Below are positions 13,787 through 25,171 of a stretch of DNA of 64,000 nucleotides, piece after piece; the stretch's first letter is position 1; each line of letters opens with the position of its first letter. The stretch is from NCBI GenBank assembly GCA_012064385.1, contig QRDG01002529.1:106393-170392 (forward strand), given 5' to 3'. Below the pieces are notes generated by a model that was not told the origin of the DNA, ran no database searches, and was given only the letters and a program-made list of their open reading frames with translations. A program made the translations under genes and the position numbers. This stretch comes from Puccinellia tenuiflora. Taxonomy: Eukaryota; Streptophyta; Magnoliopsida; Poales; Poaceae.

Positions 13787-13870
13787 TCCCGTGAATTTCT
13801 TGTTATTCTCTGCATCGACGACGTACCGGTCCCTTCTAATATTCAGCAAGAAAGCAAACCGCAATTCCAT
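13787..13870 (-). CDS. MULE transposase, first 28 codons, separated by insertion
   Basis: Minus-strand ATG at 13868-13870 opens a frame beginning MELRFAFLLN and running to the insertion point, where it continues in phase at 1560. I chose this Met because the N-terminus looks complete and the sequence upstream turns into a GC-rich leader. The frame upstream of the ATG is also open for at least 11 codons, so a slightly earlier start is possible. The segment is separated from the rest of the coding region by 12.2 kb of retrotransposon. Confidence 0.7.
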
Positions 13871-14384
13871 CCTAACCAGAAAAATAGAGACGAATTCAGC
13901 ACACCACGAAATGCGAATTCAGCACGCCAATTGCAAAATCAACATAAACCGAGTGCGTCTCATGTCTAATCGAATGTTCAAATGCAGAGGTGACCCAGTC
14001 GTGGATGCGGCGGGTGTCCGGCCCGACGATTGCCTCGCCAGCTACTCCACGGTCGCATCCGCTCGCCATTTCGCCCTGGAGTTCACCCTCTTACTTCCTC
14101 TGCCTCGCCAACCCCAGCGCTCCCGCCGGGCGCACGGAAGGAGCCTCGCCGCGGGTCGAGTAGCTGGTGGGCGCAGCAGGACAAGCTGGTGGCGGTGGAG
14201 CAGGTGACGGCGGAGCACGGCACGCTGGAGCACGTTGCGGTGGAGGTGTTGGCTCTATACGCGGGACGGACGCGGCGGCGCAGGTGGCGGCCGCGGAGGT
14301 GGCGGCGGCGGCGCAGGTGACCGTTCGAGAGCAGGTGTCGTGCACGGTTAGGTCAGGTGGTGGCCGTTATTTCGCGCCGTCACC

Positions 14385-14520
14385 GGTCCCACATGTAAGA
14401 AGTTACCTGGTCCCACCTGTAAAATGCGGACCAAGTCCACTAGCGCCTTGCCCGGTCCCACCTGTAAGAAGTAAACTGGTCCCACCTGTAAGACGCGGAC
14501 CAAGTCCACTAACGCCTAAC
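14385..14520. repeat. 69-bp tandem repeat, about two copies
   Basis: GGTCCCAC(A/C)TGTAAGAAG begins at 14385 and again at 14454. Each unit also contains a second GGTCCCACCTGTAA and the motif GCGGACCAAGTCCACTA. It lies upstream of the MULE 1 transposase start and is probably part of that element's long terminal region. Confidence 0.75.
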
Positions 14521-14665
14521 AGACGGAATCCGCTTCAGACTGGCCGTTTGGCCTCGCCATAGCAGCTGCAACTGAAGTAGTGGCAAAACTGTAAGCCATT
14601 TGAAACTAGTGGCAAAACTGAGTACTACCAAGCCTCTAGTGGCAATCTGTTAAATGACCCAAATA

Positions 14666-15775
14666 AAAAACTCTAGCACATGACTAATCCCTGCTTCCCT
14701 CTGCGAAAGGCCTTTCTTTTTCTTTTAATGTTGAGTCAGTTTTCCTCTTCCTTCTATCTCCACCAAAGCAAACATCGAGCATTGACTTGGGTATCATTGA
14801 TCATATTGCATCGTCAGATTAAACATGAATCTTTATATTGACTTTACTGTTGGAAGTTGAAGCTTTTTGCTAAAACTTACATCTTCTTTATTTTGATTCT
14901 CAAACACTTTTGTTATGGAACTATTATCTTTGTGAATTAATCAAATATGTGGATCATATTGCTTTCATGTATTTAACGTACTATTTATGAAAGGTTTTGC
15001 TTGAATGATTCAACTTGGTTATTCATTGCTTTCTTGCTATCAACTATAGACAATTGTTTTGTATCACTTCATTCACATCCTATGCTTTACATTACTATCT
15101 TGATCACGATTGTGTTGGTTGCATGTCTCATCAAAAATTATTTTGTTATCACTTACCTACTCGAGGACGAGTAGGAGTTAAGCTTGGGGATGCTGATACG
15201 TGTCAAACGTATCTATAATTTTTTATTGATCCATGCTAGTTTTGTGATGTTGTCACATGTTTTTATTATCATATTAATCATTTTTATGCATTTTTTTGGA
15301 CTAACCTATTGACAAGATGCCTAGTGCCAGTTTCCTGTTTTTGTATTTCAGAAAATTTACTTCTGAAAATATTCTCGGAATTGGACGAAAATTTACGGGG
15401 ATTTTTACTCGACGGAAGGCACCAGGACACCAAAGGGTAGCCCTGGGGGGCACCCACGGGCCAGGGGCGGCCTGCTGTCGCGGCCTGGGGTCCACCCACG
15501 GGTGGGACCCCCCTGCCTGTGGGGCACCCCCTCGGCCCCCTCCGATGCCTATAAATTCACATAAAACCTAAAAACGTCGAGGCGGCTATTATTTTCTAGA
15601 GAAGTCATCCCGACACGCCGTCATCTCAAACCCTAGTTCGGGGGTGATTCTGAAGCAGATCCCGGCACTCTGCCGGAGGGGAGATCGATCCCGGAGGGCT
15701 CTTCATCGCCATGCCTTCCTCCGGGATGATTCGTGACTAGTCCCACCTTGGACCATGGGTCCATGGCAGTATCTA
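14666..15775 (+). mobile_element. Gypsy LTR-retrotransposon remnant: interior 3' part and truncated 3' LTR
   Basis: The stretch ending in CTCGAGGACGAGTAGGAG then AAGCTTGGGGA is the characteristic 3' interior and polypurine tract of a large Triticeae gypsy family. The LTR starts TGATACGTGTCAAACG at 15194 and can be followed to about 15775, including the CCTATAAA promoter-like segment near 15548, before similarity to the copy at 23536-25166 is lost. The resemblance is to WHAM/Sabrina/Fatima-type LTRs, and the exact family is undetermined. No coding remnant is present. Confidence 0.75.
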
Positions 15776-16108
15776 GAAATGGCGCATGACATGAGACGTT
15801 GTGATTAATGACCCATGGGTTTCTCTACTAGGTCTTTTGTCTACTAGACTCATATTGATTATATATTAACTTTCTATTTTATTCCTTCAATTCTTTATTT
15901 TCTAGTGTCTATGCTTGTTTACTGCATACGATTAGATATCCAATTTTCTGCCGTACAACATTGTACCTCATAGTACGGGAATACTATAACCTTTGAGAAC
16001 ATGTATCACGTACACCAACGTGTGGAGTACTCCCGCGTTCCAAATTTAGAAATTCCTAGCTAGAAGTTATGAAAAAAACAAAAACAATGTATCATAGGTA
16101 CAACATAT
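15776..16108. other. Unassigned AT-rich sequence
   Basis: 333 bp between the truncated gypsy LTR and the copia element. I see no gene, repeat or MITE signature. It may be a diverged continuation of the gypsy LTR. Confidence 0.5.
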
Positions 16109-16113
16109 ATAAG

Positions 16114-17835
16114 TGTTGGAAATATGCCCAAGAGCCAATAATAAAGATTGTTTATTATCATATTTCTCGTTTATGATAAATGTTTATTCTCCATGCTAAA
16201 ATTGTATTAACGGGAAACAAAATACATGTGTGCAATATAAACAACAAAGTGTCCCTAGTAAGCCTCTTATGACTAGTTCGTTAGTCAAGAGTTGGTTAAG
16301 GTTTTCTAGCCATGGACTTAACGGAATCACATCATTGGGAGAATGATGTGATGGACAGACCCAATTTTAAAGCATAGCAATTGATCATGTCACATAGTTT
16401 CATTGCTAACGCTTTTGTATATGTCAAGTATAGTTTACTTAGACCATGAGATTGTGTTACTCCCGTTTACCTGAGGAATGCTTTGTGGACATCAAACGTC
16501 ACTTCGTAACTGAGTGATTATAAAGATGGCTTTCAGGTATCTCCGATGGTACTTGTTGGGTGACATGAATCAAGAGTGGGATTTGTCCCTCCATGTGACG
16601 GAGTAGATATCTTTGGGCGGTAATATAGCATCCGGAAGTTTGCAAATATGTGACTAAGTGGTAGTCACGAGGATCCTATATTATGGAACGAGTAAAGAGA
16701 ACTTGTCAGGTAACGAGATTGAACTAAGTATGGTGATACCGACGATCAAATCTCAGGCAAGTGATATATCGTGAGACAAAGGGAATCGTATACGGGATTA
16801 ATTGAATCCCTGACATCGTGGTTCAACCGATAAAGAACTTCGTTGAATATGTAGGAACCAATATGGACATCCCAGTCCCGCTACTGGTTATTGATTAGAT
16901 CATGTCTACATGTTCTCGAACCCGTAGGGTCACACACTTAAGGCTTCGATGTAGCTAGGGCTTAGGTTGAGATAATTAATGGTGTAATCAAATGTTGATT
17001 CGGAGTCTCGGATGAGATCCTAGATATCACGAGGAGCTTCGGAAGAGTCCGTAGATAAAGATTCATATAAGGAAAGTGGTTTCCAGGGTTTCAGAAAAGT
17101 TCGGAAATTTTCCGACACGGTACCGGAAAGTTTCTAGAAGGTTCTAGAAGGTTCCAAGGTGGGACCCACCTCCCTCATGGCCCACATGGACCGAGGGGGT
17201 GGTGCAGCAGCCCACATGGGGTGGCTACACCATGCCCCAAGGCCCATGCGGCATGGGGAGGTGGGGGCTAACCTAACCCTAAAGGGGGCGCCTTGGGAGG
17301 GCAAGTTCCCCCCCCCTTGGCCGCCGGGGAGGGGCTGGCCCCTTGCCCCACGCCTATATAAGGAGGAGGGGGCTGGGGCACAGCAGCCCATACCCTAGCC
17401 GCCACCCCTCTCCCTCCTCTCTCCCTCTCTCGCCTGCGTGGCTTGGCGAAGCCCTGTCCGCGGAGAACCTCCACCATATCCACCACCACACCGTCGTGCT
17501 GCTGGAATCTCGCGAGACACTTCCTCCTCGCTTGCGGGATTAAGGAGAGGAAGTCTACATCGAGTTGTATGTGTGGATACCGCGGAGGTGCTGCTCGTGC
17601 GGCGCTTCATCGGATTGGATCTCGAAGGATAATACATCTCCTCGCGACTAGATGAGTCTAGTTGCGGGGATCGACTAGCCAACCCCTGCATCGACAAAAC
17701 GCTTTTAGTTTTCTCTTCGAGGGTTAGTAGATTGGATCTAATACTCGCTAGCTTCATCTAATAGATCTAGATCCGTTGGGTTTCTTCCGCTTGTTTCGTA
17801 GGAATTTTTTTGTTTTCTATGCAACGAACCCTTCA
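16114..17835 (+). repeat. 5' LTR of the copia element
   Basis: 1722 bp. A TATATAAGG box at about 17353 lies in a GC-rich region, followed by a transcribed-leader-like stretch with short chance frames. The right copy lacks a segment present here at about 16310-16395. Confidence 0.92.
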
Positions 17836-18999
17836 GTGGTATCAGAGCCTAGATCTATTCGTAGATGTTGGTGCGATTAGAACACAAGGAGTTGTGGACG
17901 TTGATGTTTTTGTTTCTACCTTCCCACGTGCATTTTGTATCTTGCGGTATGGTGGGATTGAAGCGGGCCGGAGCAACTTTACTCGTCCGCGTACGAGAGA
18001 TCGGTTCCACACTTGACGTGCAACTTGTATTGCACATGTGGCTAGCGGGTGTTTGTTTCTGTTACTATAGTCAGATGCGATCTTCAACGGAAGGCCTTTA
18101 AAAGGATATAAAATAAGCAACTTTATATCACCGTTGTGACTTTGCGTAGATTAGAACGGTTCTATCTCATGACCCATAGAAGCCACGTAAAAATTGCATA
18201 AACAAAGTATAGGACGTCTAACTTGTTTTTGCAGGGTTTTATGATATGGTGTGGCCAATACGTGATTTGTGATAATGTATGCAATGATTATGTTTTGTAA
18301 TTTTCACGACTTGCATGTCGATGAGTACGGCAACCGGCAGGAGCCATATGGTTATCTCTTTATTATTGTATGACCTGTGTGTCACTTTAACGCCATGTAA
18401 TTGCTTTACTTTATCGTTAAGAGTAGCAATAGTCATAGTTGCAATAGTTGGTGGAGGCAATAATGAGATGGTGACGTCATGCTGGTGGTGATGGAGATCA
18501 TGTCGGTGCTTTGGAGATGGAGATCAAAGGCACAAGAAAAGTCTATACCATGTCACATATCAAATTGCATGTGATGTTTATCCTTTTATGCACCTTATTA
18601 CTTGCTTAGATTTAATCACGATGGTAGCATGATAAGGTGATCGCTCTCGTTAATATCAAGACGTGTTCTTCCCTAGTATGCGCCGTTGAAAAAGTTCGTC
18701 GTCTTGAAGCATCACGTGATGATCGGGTATGATAAACTCTACGTTCGCATACAATGGGTGTAAGCTAGATTTACACACACGAAAATACTACGGTTTCCTT
18801 GACGAGCCTAGCATGTACAGACATGGCCTCAGAACATAAGAACCGAAAGGTTAAACATGAGTCATATGGATGATATGATCAACATGGCGATGTTCACCTT
18901 TGAAGCTACATCATCTCACGTGATGATCGGTTGTGGTGTAGTGGATTTGGATCGTGTATCACTAAACAACCCGAGAGATGTTGAGTTTAGTGGGAGTTC

Positions 19000-21060
19000 G
19001 ATTTGTAATTTAGATTAACTCAAACAAATTATCATGAATAATCAATCAAAAGTATTTGCATTATTTGTTGTAGCCAATGGCATCTGCAAACTATCTTACA
19101 CTTAGAAAGTTAATTGAGATAAAACTGTTTTGATTTCTAAAATCAATTTTGATTGGTACCGTGTTGGTGAAATTTAAAATTGAGTCCTATAGAATTTTTT
19201 TCGATAAAACCGACATAGCTCCATATGATTAACAGTTGATTGATCTAAAGAGCAATAATTCCAACTTGGTATCAGGTGTCATGCTTGGTTCCATAATATC
19301 GGTTCTTAAAAGAATGCTTTGAGAATCAAGGTAATTCGGGAGCTGAAAAGGATTGTTTTCAGATACAAGCAAGGAGTAAAAGATATATTGATATCTGAAA
19401 CCCTGTTTGTGGCAACATGGCAGAATATAATTTTAGTGTTACAATGTGTGCTTATATTATTTGAATATATGCAAGGTTTGTAGACACTAATATTATTCTC
19501 TAAATTCCTTCCTTCGAGCTACAGTAGCTTCATCACAAAGTTGTTATGATGGGATGGATTAAAAGTATGTGGTAAAAATTGTTTACTATACTTGGAGATA
19601 GCTAAGAGTGGAATCGGGAAGAATGCTAAAGATATGGTGATATTGAGTAAAGCAATCAACTTCAAAGTGTGACTCCAAAGGTGATAGTATATGACTATCA
19701 CGCCAAGGAGCATGTGCTAGTTCAACTGGCATTGTTTGATATTGAATGATTTTTCTATAAAGGAAAGGAAATACTGAAAAAATAACTACAAAAGAATATG
19801 GCAGAAAATAAAAGACTAGAAAAGTCCAGCTCAGATGTATATAAATGATATACAAGTTATAGATGTGATTTACTAGTTAACTATGTATTCCTTGGGTATT
19901 TTGGATACCGGATTGGTTGGTATGATTTGTCATACAAATACAATACAAGAAATACTATGGCCTAAAAGAACTAGTAGAAGATATTGACGATGCACGACAA
20001 GAATGGAAATAAAGTGTTATTTTGTTCATCGTTGCATCCAACCAAAACTTCAAGATTTATTTTAAGAACTTAATAAATTGTTATTTTGTTCCGGTTGTTT
20101 GTGAGAATAAATAGTTGTTCAAACTATGACCATGTTCCATAATTGATGGATGAGTTAATATAAATCGCATTGGAAACATCTATAAATGCTAAACGTCGCA
20201 AGACGAAAAATTAAAGAATTTCACTTAAACTGTGACACTACCTTTTAGTTCATATTGGAAAGGAAAACATGAAGGAACTCCATGTTGATGGTTTTTGGAG
20301 TTAATTTTATTTCGAATAAATTGACGCTTGTGAGACCTTTTTCCAAAAGATGACTCAAGTGTTTTGACACATGAGCAAAATTCAAATTGAGATTTTAAAT
20401 CATATGTTCCATGATATGTACACAACCAGATAAGTCGTGTGTTATAAAGTGTTATACCAGGATAATTAATATGATGATTAGACAACAGTGGGAAAGATCG
20501 TTATGTATTTCAGAAAAAACTAAGGATGAGTCTTCCTGTATAGTAATGACAAACTACTGTAAAGTGTTACACTAAGGGTCTTGTCATATATAAAAATAAT
20601 TCTATCTCAGATTAAGATATGTGTTGAATAGAAGGTGGTACGATAGGCTGGAAGGAAGTTCCATGCTAGTTTGAATGAGTTTCAAAAGGTATTGTGATGG
20701 ATACTACAACAAAGGCTAAGTATATTGTTGTGTTGACAACAAATAAGAAGAGTATTTTGAGTCAAGGAGTTCTTTATTGAACTAGGTGAATTTCCAAGAA
20801 TGCGAGTACTATGAAGCTCCATTTTCGTAATGGTGGTGACATTGATTCGAGCTGAGGAATTAAGGTCTCACCAACTGACAAAATATATACAAAGCCATCT
20901 CATTGGAGAATGAGTGATGCGTACTCATTGGAGAATGAGTGATGCATATAGATGCAGATACAAATAGACCTGGAGCGTCAGATCTTTTGATAAACCTCTT
21001 CCACGAGCTAAATATGATCAACACCAAAAGGCCATGGGTGTTAGATTGGTACAAATGTAA
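19000..21060 (+). pseudogene. Copia gag-pol remnants, heavily degraded
   Basis: Around 20700-20800 the plus strand still reads like the copia RNase H segment that normally has TTEAEY (here TTKAKY, then frame breaks). Sequence just before the polypurine tract resembles the usual pol tail. Weak gag-like words appear near 19030-19170. Stops and frameshifts are frequent and the protease and integrase regions are not recognisable, so the interior has also suffered large deletions. Limits are approximate. Confidence 0.55.
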
Positions 21061-21093
21061 ACTAGATTATTGATTCTAGTGCAAGTGGGAGAC

Positions 21094-22732
21094 TGTTGGA
21101 AATATGCGCAAGAGGCAATAATAAAGATTGTTTATTATCATATTTCTCATTTATGATCAATGTTTATTCTCCATGCTATAATTGTATTAACTAGAAACAA
21201 AATACATGTGTGGAATATAAACAAAAAAGTGTCCTTAGTAAGCCTCTTATGACTAATTCGTTAGTCAAGAGTGGTTAAGGTTTCCTAGCCATGGAATAGT
21301 TTCATTGCTAACGCTTTTGTATATGTCAAGTATAGTTTACTTATACCATGAGATTGTGTTACTCCTGTTTACCTGAGGAATGTTTTGTGGACATCAAACG
21401 TCACTTCGTAACTGAGTGATTATAAAGATGACTTTCAGGTATCTTCGATGGTACTTGTTGGGTGACACGAATCAAGAGTGGGATTTGTCCCTCCATGTGA
21501 CAGAGTAGATATTTTTGGGCCCTCTCGGTAATATAGCATTTGGAAGTTCGCAAATATGTGACTAAGTGGTAGTCACGAGGATCATATATTATGGAACGAG
21601 TAAAGAGAACTTGCCAGGTAATGAGATTGAACTAGGTATGGTGATACCAACGATCAAATCTCGGGCAAGTGATATATCGTGAGACAAAGGGAATCGTATA
21701 CGGGATTAATTGAATCCTTGACATCGTGGTTCAACCGATAAAGAACTTCGTTGAATATGTAGGAACCAATATGGACATCCCGGTCCCGCTACTGGTTATT
21801 GATAAGATCATGTCTACATATTCTCGAACCCGTAGGGTCACACACTTAAGGCTTCGATGTAGCTAGGGCTTAGGTTGAGATAATTAATGGTGTAATCAAA
21901 TGTTGATTCGGAGTCTCGAATGAGATCCTAGATATCACGAGGAGCTTCGGAAGAGTCCGGAGATAAAGATTCATATAAGGAAAGTGGTTTCTAGGGTTTC
22001 GGAAAAGTTCAGTAATTTTCCGGCAGGGTACCGGAAAGTTTCTAGAAGGTTCCAATGTGGGACCCACCGCCCTCAAGGACCACATGGACCGAGGGGGTTG
22101 TGCAGCAGCCCACATGGGCTGGCCGCACCATGCCCCAAGGCCCATGCGGCATAGGGAGGTGGGGGCTGCCCTAACCCTAGAGGGGACGCCTTGGGGGGCA
22201 AGTTCCCCCCTGGCCGCCGGGGAGGGGCTAGCCCCTTGCCCCACGCCTATATAAGGAGGAGGAGAGGGCTGGGGCGCAGCACCCCATACCCTAGACGCCA
22301 CCCCTCTTCCTCCTCTCTCCCTCTCTCGTGTGCGTGGCTTGGCGAAGCCCTGTCCGCGGAGAACCTCCACCATATCCATCACCACACCATCGTGCTGCTG
22401 GAATCTCGCGAGCCACTTCCTCCTCGCTTGTGGGATCAAGGAGAGGAAGTCTATATCGAGCTGTATGTGTGGATACCGCGGAGGTGCTGCTCGTGCGGCG
22501 CTTCATCGGATTGGATCTCGAAAGATAATACATCTCGTCGCGACTAGATGAGTCTAGTTGCGGGGATCGACTAGCCAACCCCTGCATCGACAAAACGCTT
22601 TTTGGTTTTCTCTTCGAGGGTTAGTAGATTGGATCTAATACTCGCTACCTTCATCTAATAGATCTAGATCCGTTGGGTTTCTTCCGCTTGTTTCGTAGGA
22701 AAATTTTAGTTTTCTATGCAACGAACCCTTCA
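21094..22732 (+). repeat. 3' LTR of the copia element
   Basis: 1639 bp. It is shorter than the left copy, mainly because of a deletion of about 85-90 bp after CTAGCCATGGA near 21290. Substitutions are scattered throughout, so the insertion is clearly older than the LARD-like element. Confidence 0.92.
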
Positions 22733-22737
22733 ATAAG

Positions 22738-23535
22738 TCATGCCAAAAAAATCGATTCCAATTTTAAAACTCGGATCTACAAACAAAAGATTTGCCTTTG
22801 TTGCTTCTAGAGATACAAATAAAGATTGGATTAGAAATTTTGTGTGGCAGTAGGTCCTTATCGCATAAAATGTTATTAATTGTTTTCATAATATTTACAA
22901 AGTTGTAGATCCGCTAAATCTATCCGTCTCTCCTGTGGGCAGTGAAGCCGAAGGAGCCTTTGAGAGAACTCGGATGACGAAGTGGGAAATGGGAGTATCT
23001 GAAGGACAGACTGCTCTGTTTGTTTGGCTTCAGCTTCTATTTTCAGGGTCCAAAATCGAAATCCCAAACAAACAACATTTGATGGAAAAGCGCTTCTGAA
23101 AAGCTTTGTGCCGAAATACACTGGCCGAGCGAATATGAGCAAAAGCAGGACGGGAGGTGCTTCCGGCAGCTTCCTACTCAAATCCCAAATTGTTATTCTT
23201 TATTACCCATTCCGCTGCTCCAAATTACAAGCACACTGCCACCATGAGCCCGAACTAGTACTTTCACTTTGCATTCCCATCTACGTGTATGGGGTAAGAC
23301 ATACTCCATCTCACATAAATATATTCCGGCTCTAAATAATTGTACATGAAAAATGTGCGCCTCGACAGGTAGTTTTTATTCACATGATCGGTTTCGACTT
23401 TCGTGAAATGTAGCTTCTTAATTTTGACTGAAGTCGGCACCATTTTTAGACGATTTTGGTCAAATTCTTCGTGCTTGGTCAACCGTTTAGACTTTCATTT
23501 CACGAGTAGATCGATCTCGCCATTTTCCATAACTT
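22738..23535. other. Unassigned sequence with a short inverted repeat
   Basis: No gene is evident. At about 23013-23072, TGTTTGTTTGG and CCCAAACAAACA form an imperfect inverted repeat, which may be the end of an unidentified DNA transposon. Confidence 0.4.
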
Positions 23536-25166
23536 TCATGTTGTAACCTTGATTGCGTGGTTGCGTATTTAGCAAAAGCGTTGGTGTTCACCCCAAACGA
23601 AGGTGTAGGATGCAGCAAACGACAATTTCCCCAGTTAAGAACCAAGGTTTAATCGGACCAGTAGGACTTTGAAATCAACAACGAGGTATCCAACAACAAT
23701 CTCTGGCGCTTGACCGTTGTCGAATGCGGATCTGCCGATCTGCACACACTCAAACAATTACTTTGCCCCCAACGGCAGGAAGGTTGTCAATCTTCCCGGT
23801 CTGCTAAAAATAAAGCGGTTAAAATGTATGGTGAAGAGAATAAAATATGGAAACGGACCAGCGAGCAAGTGACTATGAAAAGTAAACGGTGTTGTGATCA
23901 ATGGAAAAATATGGACCGGGGGCCATGGGTTCACTAGTGGTTTCTCTCCATAAAATAAAATACTCATATGACGGGTAAACAAATTACAGCTATGCAATTG
24001 ACAAGATTGTAACGCAAACTTAATCTAGCTATGATAAAGAGTTCATGGTAATATTCATATAGGTATCACGACAAATAACAAAGACCGTCATCCAATTGCA
24101 TCTTTGTCTAAAAAGTCCACCTGGGATCGCTATCCAGCCTGTCACCCATCGGTATTAAGTTGCAAGCAACAGACAATTGCATTAAGCGTGCATAGTGCAT
24201 GATGTAACCAATATTTATAATCATAAATACATAAACACTGATGTTTTACCCCTAGTAGCAACAAGACAGCCTTGGCTTTGCACGTTTCTGTCACTCGAGC
24301 GCTGGCACATAAGGGGGGATGAACCTACCACCTAGCATAAATACTCTCTCTTGGAGATACAATCAATCACTTGGCCAAAATAACTATGCACATCGGAGAG
24401 CATGCAAGAATATAAATTAACATATAAGAACCATGCATAATCTGATCATAACTTCACAATCAGTCGGATCCAAGCAAACACATCATATAGCATTACAATA
24501 GTTTATCTTGATCATGTTAGGCAGCTCACGAGATCATAAACATGAAGGCACAAGGGAGAGAGAATACCAACTAGCTAGTATCATGGACCTCTAGTCCAAG
24601 GTGGAACTACTCACACATCATCCCGGTGGAAGACATGGCGATGAAGAGCCCTCCGGGATCGATCTCCCCTCCAGCAGGGTGACGGGAACAGCTCCAGAAC
24701 CCTCCCGGATTAGGGTTTGAGATGGAGGCGGCTTCGGGACAGGTTTCGTGGAAAATAATGGCCGCCTCGACGGTTTTAGGTCAATTGTGATTTTATAGGC
24801 GTCGGAGGGGGCCGAGGGGATGCCCCAGGCGCAGGGGCGGTTCCCATCCGCGGGTGGACCCGGGCCCGCGACCACAAGCCGCCCCTGGCCTGTGATAGCC
24901 CCCCGAGGTCGCCCTCCGGACTCCGTCTTCGTCTTGGCATAAAAATAATTTACGTAAATTTTCGTCCAATTCCGAGGATATTTTCTTAAGTGGATTTTCT
25001 GAAATACAAAACAACAGAAAACAGGGAACTGGTACTGGGCATCTTGTCAATAGGTTAGTCCAATAAAATGCCTCAAAATGATATAATAAGATAGTAGAAA
25101 CATGTGACAATGATATAAAACAAACATGGATCAATCAAAAATTATAGATACGTTTGACACGTATCA
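23536..25166 (-). mobile_element. Probable solo gypsy LTR
   Basis: On the minus strand the sequence starts TGATACGTGTCAAACG at 25166 and matches the LTR that begins at 15194 through the promoter-like region. It continues to the conserved AGAAACCACTAGTGAACC segment near 23940 and a 3' part ending near 23536. The 5 bases AACTT flank both sides (23531-23535 and 25167-25171), consistent with a target duplication. No interior or second LTR lies beside it, so it is best explained as a solo LTR from LTR-LTR recombination. The inferred last bases do not follow the usual CA ending, so the left end is tentative. Confidence 0.7.
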
Positions 25167-25171
25167 AACTT

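Larger units (their letters stand above)
1..14665 (-). mobile_element. Mutator-like element (MULE 1), partial, interrupted by an LTR element
   Basis: A MULE on the minus strand runs off the left edge. Its transposase begins at 13870 and continues to position 1, with a 12.2 kb LTR element inserted at 1561-13781. The 5' side (13871-about 14665) is GC-rich, then holds a 69-bp tandem repeat and two copies of GTGGCAAAACTG near 14580-14620. It may end near CTGTTAAATGACCC at about 14645-14660, which resembles MULE termini. The other terminus is outside the window, so neither a terminal inverted repeat nor a 9-bp target duplication can be confirmed. The right boundary is approximate. Confidence 0.6.
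16114..22732 (+). mobile_element. Decayed copia LTR retrotransposon, BARE/Angela-like
   Basis: LTRs at 16114-17835 and 21094-22732 start TGTTGGAAATATG and end CCCTTCA. The target duplication ATAAG lies at 16109-16113 and 22733-22737. The primer-binding site TGGTATCAGAGC is at 17837-17848 and the polypurine tract GTGGGAGAC lies directly before the right LTR. The 3258-bp interior has no long frame but keeps scraps of copia pol. LTR starts and tract match the BARE/Angela/WIS superfamily, though the LTR body differs enough that I would not assign a name. Confidence 0.93.

Noticed and set aside
17837..17848. TGGTATCAGAGC as a possible tRNA gene part
   Set aside because: It is the primer-binding site of the copia element, located just after the LTR.
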